From Taishania pollutisoli (GTDB taxonomy: Bacteria > Bacteroidota > Bacteroidia > Flavobacteriales_D > Crocinitomicaceae), in contig NZ_JACVEL010000002.1 in NCBI RefSeq assembly GCF_014518315.1, forward strand, positions 248,001 through 312,000: a stretch of DNA of 64,000 nt. The letters are read 5' to 3'. How positions within the stretch are numbered: position 1 is the stretch's first letter; each line of letters begins with the position of its first letter. The position numbers and the translations under genes were made by a program. Of the stretch, positions 60,364 to 64,000 are shown in pieces. The notes beneath the pieces were generated by a model, which was not told where the DNA came from, made no database searches, and was given only the letters and a program-made list of their open reading frames with translations.

Positions 60364-60753
60364 TCATGCTCCGATCAGCCTTCTTAAATCGCTGACGTGT
60401 TGCTCCCATAAGGCTTTCGCCTCTTTTATATCTTCTTCCGCTGCGGAACCGGAAATGGTCAGAATCACTGCATTGGTTAAAGGATCAATGTGATACCTGA
60501 ATCCGAAATAGGTGTCGATTCCTTCTTCTTCGTCTTCGATCCATTGCCATTTAATCGCTTGTCCTTTTTTTAAACTGAGCAGCCGCGCCTGTTCGATATA
60601 CCCGTCCCATTCAAATGAATAAATATCGTCCTTTATATTGACATCATCACAAAACCAGTCAGCGAGTCCGCTTTGGGTAAAAAGAACGTTGTCGAGTACT
60701 TTTGGAGAGGTTTTTAAAACGTATTCTAACTCAAAAATTTTCTTATCTTTCAC
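60364..60753 (-). CDS. START/AHSA1-like domain protein
   Basis: 129 residues, cytosolic and acidic. EYVLKTSPKVLDNVLFTQSGLADWFCDDVNIKDD, FEWDGYIEQARLLSLKKGQAIKWQWIEDEEEGIDTYFGFRY and a final helix (IKEAKALWEQHVSDLRRLIG) match the Bacteroidetes START-like branch of the SRPBCC superfamily, a hydrophobic-ligand-binding fold. Ligand unknown. It is divergent from the methyltransferase-like gene. Confidence 0.85.
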   Translation of the reverse strand: MKDKKIFELEYVLKTSPKVLDNVLFTQSGLADWFCDDVNIKDDIYSFEWDGYIEQARLLSLKKGQAIKWQWIEDEEEGIDTYFGFRYHIDPLTNAVILTISGSAAEEDIKEAKALWEQHVSDLRRLIGA

Positions 60754-60814
60754 AGTTGTTGTTATTTGTTTTAACTTCGCAGCTAATTTTTTGCAATATA
60801 CATAATTCTTTTCA

Positions 60815-61567
60815 ATGGCATTAGTACATTCATTCGAAACAAGTGGAAATAAGCTGTTTAAATACAGAGGGCAAATTCCCGTAGTGTTATTTTTAATGGC
60901 AATCCCGGTTGTTTATTTCACTGATTATAAATGTGTTGATGAAAACCCGATGTTGGATTGGGGGCTGTTGATAACTTGTGCATTAATTTCATTTAGTGGT
61001 CAGGTTATCAGGTCGATAGCGATCGGAACGGCCAATAAGCACACGTCGGGAAGAAATACAAAAGAAGGACAGGTGGCAGAGGCGCTGAATACAAAAGGAA
61101 TTTACTCAACGGTGCGACACCCGCTCTACCTGGGAAATTACCTGATGTGGATCGGAATTGTGGCGTATACATATAACATTTACTTTGTGATCATCGTATC
61201 TTTGTTGTTTTGGATTTATTACGAGCGTATCATGTTTGCGGAAGAGCGTTTTCTGGAACGCAAATTCGGTGATGATTATGTGAACTGGTCACTAAAAGTT
61301 CCGGCATTTATCCCAAGTTTTAAGAATAAGGTGAAATCAGAAATTCCGTTTTCGTTCAAAACAACATTGAGAAGGGAGTACTCCGGAATCACTGCAACAA
61401 TTCTGGGATTCGTTTTTGTTGATTTTCTACGTGTCTGGTTTACAAGCGGAGAGCCTCAGTGGCGAAAAGAACACCTGATCGTATTGATTGTCGCATTTGG
61501 AATAACGCTTTTGCTACGCTCATTAAAGCATTACACAAAAGTATTGCACGAAGCTGACAGATCATAA
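60815..61567 (+). CDS. Membrane methyltransferase of the PEMT/ICMT type
   Basis: 250 residues with about six membrane helices. The core GIYSTVRHPLYLGNYLMWIGI followed by YYERIMFAEERFLERKFGDDYVNW is the signature of isoprenylcysteine O-methyltransferase and phospholipid N-methyltransferase families, with RHPLY and the acidic ER-E-LE stretch that binds S-adenosylmethionine. The extra two C-terminal helices are unusual for the short family members. Substrate, lipid or isoprenoid, is unknown. Confidence 0.82.
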   Translation: MALVHSFETSGNKLFKYRGQIPVVLFLMAIPVVYFTDYKCVDENPMLDWGLLITCALISFSGQVIRSIAIGTANKHTSGRNTKEGQVAEALNTKGIYSTVRHPLYLGNYLMWIGIVAYTYNIYFVIIVSLLFWIYYERIMFAEERFLERKFGDDYVNWSLKVPAFIPSFKNKVKSEIPFSFKTTLRREYSGITATILGFVFVDFLRVWFTSGEPQWRKEHLIVLIVAFGITLLLRSLKHYTKVLHEADRS

Positions 61568-61573
61568 GCAGGA

Positions 61574-62133
61574 TCAGGCGAATTTCATCAGCGGGTAATA
61601 ATCTCCCTTATCTGCTGTTTTTGAGTGACTGGATATACCTGTCCCGGATGGAATTCTTCTCGGATAAATTACATCCGGCTCCCATGAGAAAAAAGTATTT
61701 CCAAATATCTTTTCTGAAATAATATCTGCCATTAAACGGCTGTGCCGCCCGTTTCCGTTGGGAAAACAATGGATGGCAACCAATCGGTGCTTGAAACGTA
61801 TCGAAAGTTCATCGGGTGAATACGTTTCGTGCTCCACCCAAAAACGGGCATCATCCAGCAGGTATTTTAAGTCTGTGGCTACCAGGTAGCTTTTAACACC
61901 GATATTTTTTTCACTTTTTCGAAATGTACCGGCCCATTTCCAAATTTCTCCATACATTTTTTATCCAATGTCCAAAGCAGTGCCTCTTCGATGTTTTTTT
62001 GCTCGAATTCGTTTAATTCCGACCGGGTAGAAAAGCTCTTGATTTTCAAACCGTCTTTTTCCTCCTCGTCTAAAGGTGTTTGCCCTCTGGTATATGACAG
62101 GTTAATCCCACAATGATTTCGGCATTTTTTCAA
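61574..62133 (-). pseudogene. Mobile mystery protein B (Fic-domain), broken
   Basis: Two minus-strand frames make one gene. The first part (62133 to about 61950) reads LSYTRGQTPLDEEEKDG, ELNEFEQKNIEEALLWTLDKK; the second (61957-61574) reads MYGEIWKWAGTFRKSEKNIGV, the Fic motif HCFPNGNGRHSR (Cys in place of the usual Pro) and DKGDYYPLMKFA. About 20-25 residues normally found between WTL and MYGxxWKWAG are missing and the frame changes there at an A-rich repeat, suggesting a deletion between short repeats. A second pair of compensating shifts garbles the segment before ADKGDYYPL; in the other frame it reads MGAGCNLSEKNSIRDRYIQS. Family TIGR02613. Confidence 0.85.
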
Positions 62134-62497
62134 TGATCTCCTGTTTGCGTTCTTCTAATGCCTGTTGCAGTCGTCCATATGAAATTTCCTGATCTTCCAG
62201 TAACATACTTTGCGATGTCCGGTGTACAATTTCGTAGGCCAATCGTGAAGCTTTCCGATCGATCAAAGCGTCAATGGAACCATCTTTCGGTACAAACCCA
62301 TAGACCAGTTGCATGTCTAATGCTTCCGCCAGCTCATGTAATGATTTTAGCGCAATGCTTTTTTCCTGTTCGCTTTTTTCAAGTCGTTGTATGTTTTGTT
62401 TCGAAACCCCCAGTTTCTTGGCTAATTGTTCCAATGTCATGCCCAAAGCAGTGCGTATGGCGTTAACCCACCCGTTTTTTTGGCGATCTGTGCGCAT
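62102..62497 (-). CDS. Mobile mystery protein A (XRE-type helix-turn-helix), possibly N-terminally shortened
   Basis: 131 residues. HTH: GWVNAIRTALGMTLEQLAKKLGVSKQNIQRLEKSEQEKSIAL, then ALDMQLVYGFVPKDGSID and a helical end with MPKSLWD, all TIGR02612 landmarks. Family members usually have about 30 more residues before GWxxAIR; here an ATG at 62517 begins MNKKALQ in another frame, so the N-terminus may have been lost through a deletion and shift. The 3' end overlaps the mobile mystery B gene. Two palindromes upstream are likely operators. Confidence 0.82.
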   Translation of the reverse strand: MRTDRQKNGWVNAIRTALGMTLEQLAKKLGVSKQNIQRLEKSEQEKSIALKSLHELAEALDMQLVYGFVPKDGSIDALIDRKASRLAYEIVHRTSQSMLLEDQEISYGRLQQALEERKQEIIEKMPKSLWD

Positions 62498-62528
62498 TGT
62501 AGTGCTTTTTTATTCATGACGATTTATT

Positions 62529-62580
62529 TTTGTAAATCTATATGTTTACAAATGCATAAAATAATCAACTTATATGTTGA
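62529..62580 (-). promoter_or_regulatory. Two operator-like inverted repeats upstream of mobile mystery protein A
   Basis: TTTGTAAA (62529-62536) and TTTACAAA (62545-62552) form an 8-base inverted repeat with an 8-base spacer; TCAACTTATATGTTGA (62565-62580) is a 5-base inverted repeat with a 6-base spacer. On the minus strand both share the core AACATATA. Centres are 32 bases apart, about three DNA turns, as for cooperative binding of an XRE-type repressor. Confidence 0.5.
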
Positions 62581-62610
62581 CTTTTTTGGAACCGATATGA
62601 ACAAGTAGAC

Positions 62611-62642
62611 ATAAAAAAACGCTCACATTATTTGTGAGCGTT
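62611..62642 (-). terminator. Intrinsic terminator after the 62667 gene
   Basis: Plus-strand AACGCTCACA (62618-62627) pairs with TGTGAGCGTT (62633-62642); the minus strand reads TTTTTTT next, so it ends the transcript of the gene at 62667-63209. Confidence 0.88.
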
Positions 62643-62666
62643 CTTCTTTAATTGTAGAATGTTATT

Positions 62667-63209
62667 TTAAAACAACCGTTGCAGATCTTCTTTTAATGCT
62701 TTTACAGTAATGTCACTCGGCAATTCTCCTATTTCGGCTGTCAGCTCAAAGATTTTGGCTGCCAGATCTGTACTCATGGAAGTTGGTTGCATTTGTTTTC
62801 CTGCAATGTTGATGATTTTCACGGTTTCTTCTTTGGAATTTTTTACCATTTCCCAAAGACCCGGCGTAATAAACAGTTGTTGTGCTACATTGTGATCGTA
62901 TTCATCACGAATGGCTTTGAGCAATTCGGTTTGGTAAGCAGCAGAAGGTAATCCCGGGTTGATAGTACGCATAATCAGACTGTTCGGGTGGATACGCTCC
63001 ATTAACAGAACTGCACGCTGATAGGCATCTACACGGTTCGGAAGAAAGAACTCCTGACGTTGTTTTTTTAATTCGGATTGTAATTGACGCATGCTGTTTT
63101 TGTCTTCCTTTTCGGCATTCTTTCTTAAAAATAAAACCGTTGTCATTAATACTGCTCCGGCAGGAATGACAATCAGTGCAATTTGGAATACAATTTCTTC
63201 CCAGTTCAT
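62667..63209 (-). CDS. Membrane-anchored coiled-coil protein, unknown
   Basis: 180 residues. One N-terminal membrane helix (IVFQIALIVIPAGAVLMTTVLFL, about 6-28), a charged coiled-coil stretch (KEDKNSMRQLQSELKKQRQEF), then a soluble helical domain with NRVDAYQRAVLLMERIHPNSLIMR and AIRDEYDHNVAQQLFITPGLWEMVKNSKEETVKIIN. This pattern is conserved in Flavobacteriales in my recollection, without a known role. Own terminator. Confidence 0.75.
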   Translation of the reverse strand: MNWEEIVFQIALIVIPAGAVLMTTVLFLRKNAEKEDKNSMRQLQSELKKQRQEFFLPNRVDAYQRAVLLMERIHPNSLIMRTINPGLPSAAYQTELLKAIRDEYDHNVAQQLFITPGLWEMVKNSKEETVKIINIAGKQMQPTSMSTDLAAKIFELTAEIGELPSDITVKALKEDLQRLF

Positions 63210-63333
63210 ATTTGTTTTTATTTTGGTTAACGAAAATAGATTTTTTTGTTGAACAAGCAGCTATTTCCTGTATTTTTTTAGAGAATGCAGGAAGTGGAAA
63301 AAGTAACAATTGAATGACAAAATACGATTGTTA

Positions 63334-64000
63334 TTATACCCATCCTTCCCGAATCGATTTGACCAGTAGCTCACTAACGGAACTACATCCTGATTTTCGC
63401 AGAATGTTTTTCCGGTGCACATGAATGGTATGAATACTTAAGTTGAGCTCATGGGCGATTTTTTCGCTATTGAATCCCTCTAATACATAACGTAAAACTT
63501 CTTTTTCCCGTTTGGTAAATACCTCTTGTGATTTTGAGAAAACAGATTTGGGCTTCACATTGATGAAAGAAGGCTCTCCTTCAAGTCCGATGAATGAAAG
63601 TGTCATTTGTGAAGATGGCGCAAGATCGGTAATATCGGTGTGAAATACCAGATTGTACAAAACAGATCCTTCTTCATCTATTTGAACGGTGACGGATTGT
63701 TGAAGAATATTGATGTAGGAGCCGTCTTTTTTCCGGATCCGGTAATTATACCTGCTTTTGTACTTCATCAGTTTATCGATGGGAAGCTGTTTTTTGAAAT
63801 CCACTACAGTCGATTCAAAATCTACAAAATAGGGCAAGTCATCCGGATGGATGTTGTCCAGCAACAATTCTGTTGAAAACTCTTCAGGCTTGTATCCCAA
63901 TACATGTTCAACTGCGGAAGAAACAAAATCAATACTTCGGAAAGAGGGAGTGAAAATAAAGAAATAATAATCTCCTGGTTGAAAGACGTTTAATAATTTC
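63334..64000 (-). CDS. PAS-LuxR transcriptional regulator, N-terminus cut by the window edge
   Basis: The minus-strand frame stays open to the window end (KLLNVFQPGDYYFFIFTPSFRSIDF, then VSSAVEHVLGYKPEEF), so the TTG at 63900 is not the start. Residues around GYKPEEF to FHTDITD form a PAS domain with the usual HPDDLPYF and RIRKKDGSYINILQQ. After a linker comes FTKREKEVLRYVLEGFNSEKIAHELNLSIHTIHVHRKNILRKSG, a LuxR-type helix-turn-helix. It likely senses a ligand directly; no kinase or receiver domain is visible in the part present. Target genes unknown. Confidence 0.88.
   Translation of the reverse strand, partial: KLLNVFQPGDYYFFIFTPSFRSIDFVSSAVEHVLGYKPEEFSTELLLDNIHPDDLPYFVDFESTVVDFKKQLPIDKLMKYKSRYNYRIRKKDGSYINILQQSVTVQIDEEGSVLYNLVFHTDITDLAPSSQMTLSFIGLEGEPSFINVKPKSVFSKSQEVFTKREKEVLRYVLEGFNSEKIAHELNLSIHTIHVHRKNILRKSGCSSVSELLVKSIREGWV

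Noticed and set aside
1-64000. tRNA, rRNA, CRISPR arrays, insertion sequences, integrases
   Set aside because: Intergenic regions were read by eye for cloverleaf ends, regular repeat-spacer arrays and terminal inverted repeats with transposase; none was seen. A covariance-model search would be needed for full certainty.

Overview
The window looks like a chromosomal segment of a marine or freshwater Bacteroidetes (Flavobacteriales, most like the Fluviicola/Crocinitomicaceae group; the placement is inference from gene content). Evidence: several secreted proteins end in a type IX secretion sorting domain (YPNP/TPNP signatures), promoters carry the Bacteroidetes -7 element TAnnTTTG (sometimes with TTG 19-23 bases upstream), and the window holds lineage-typical genes (PF10136 protein, DUF3667, GIN/DUF2807 lipoprotein, SurA-like isomerase cluster next to MoxR, CarB without its regulatory domain). 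No tRNA, rRNA, CRISPR array or intact insertion sequence was seen.

Layout. 1-5700: the 3' end of the complex I operon (nuoI end, J, K, L, M, N) closed by a strong terminator. 5870-10120: a repetitive type IX secreted surface protein, then glycyl-tRNA synthetase. 10140-13670: an MFS transporter, a decayed patch (a broken type-B sorting domain and a headless ORF), then three small cytosolic proteins, one with ankyrin repeats, that resemble an orphan immunity cluster. 13770-16000: a sensor histidine kinase and elongation factor P. 16190-21390: a minus-strand cluster of three SurA/parvulin-like periplasmic folding factors followed by a MoxR ATPase. 21550-25750: a minus-strand ABC-2 exporter with a Ppx/GppA phosphatase and a beta-lactamase-like hydrolase, preceded by an orphan terminator fused to a tiny ORF (possible attenuator). 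26150-30360: PepD, DUF3820, a secreted sugar dehydrogenase-like protein, DUF486 and a tandem MliC-like lipoprotein. 30500-36840: PF10136 membrane protein, esterase, quinone oxidoreductase, pentapeptide protein, TonB-like protein. 36840-41790: topoisomerase IV ParC and ParE. 42600-49500: CarB, DUF2459, a lipoprotein plus M28 peptidase pair, and a leucine-rich-type secreted protein. 49580-55130: SplB-like radical SAM protein, GIN lipoprotein and PagL-like deacylase, MazG, DUF1015. 55170-60270: DUF3667, a secreted type-23-toxin-like protein, photolyase, dihydrolipoyl dehydrogenase. 60360-64000: START-like protein, methyltransferase, a decaying mobile mystery protein A/B (XRE/Fic) pair, a membrane-anchored protein and a PAS-LuxR regulator cut by the window edge.

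Most of the window is housekeeping sequence. The accessory spots are 11440-13310 (decayed secreted effector remnant beside immunity-like genes), 61570-62600 (mobile mystery pair with two operator-like palindromes), and two intergenic regions with unexpected transcription signals (25910-26010 and 39650-39885). I did not find a clearly complete new defence or conflict system; the best candidates are given as findings with their limits.
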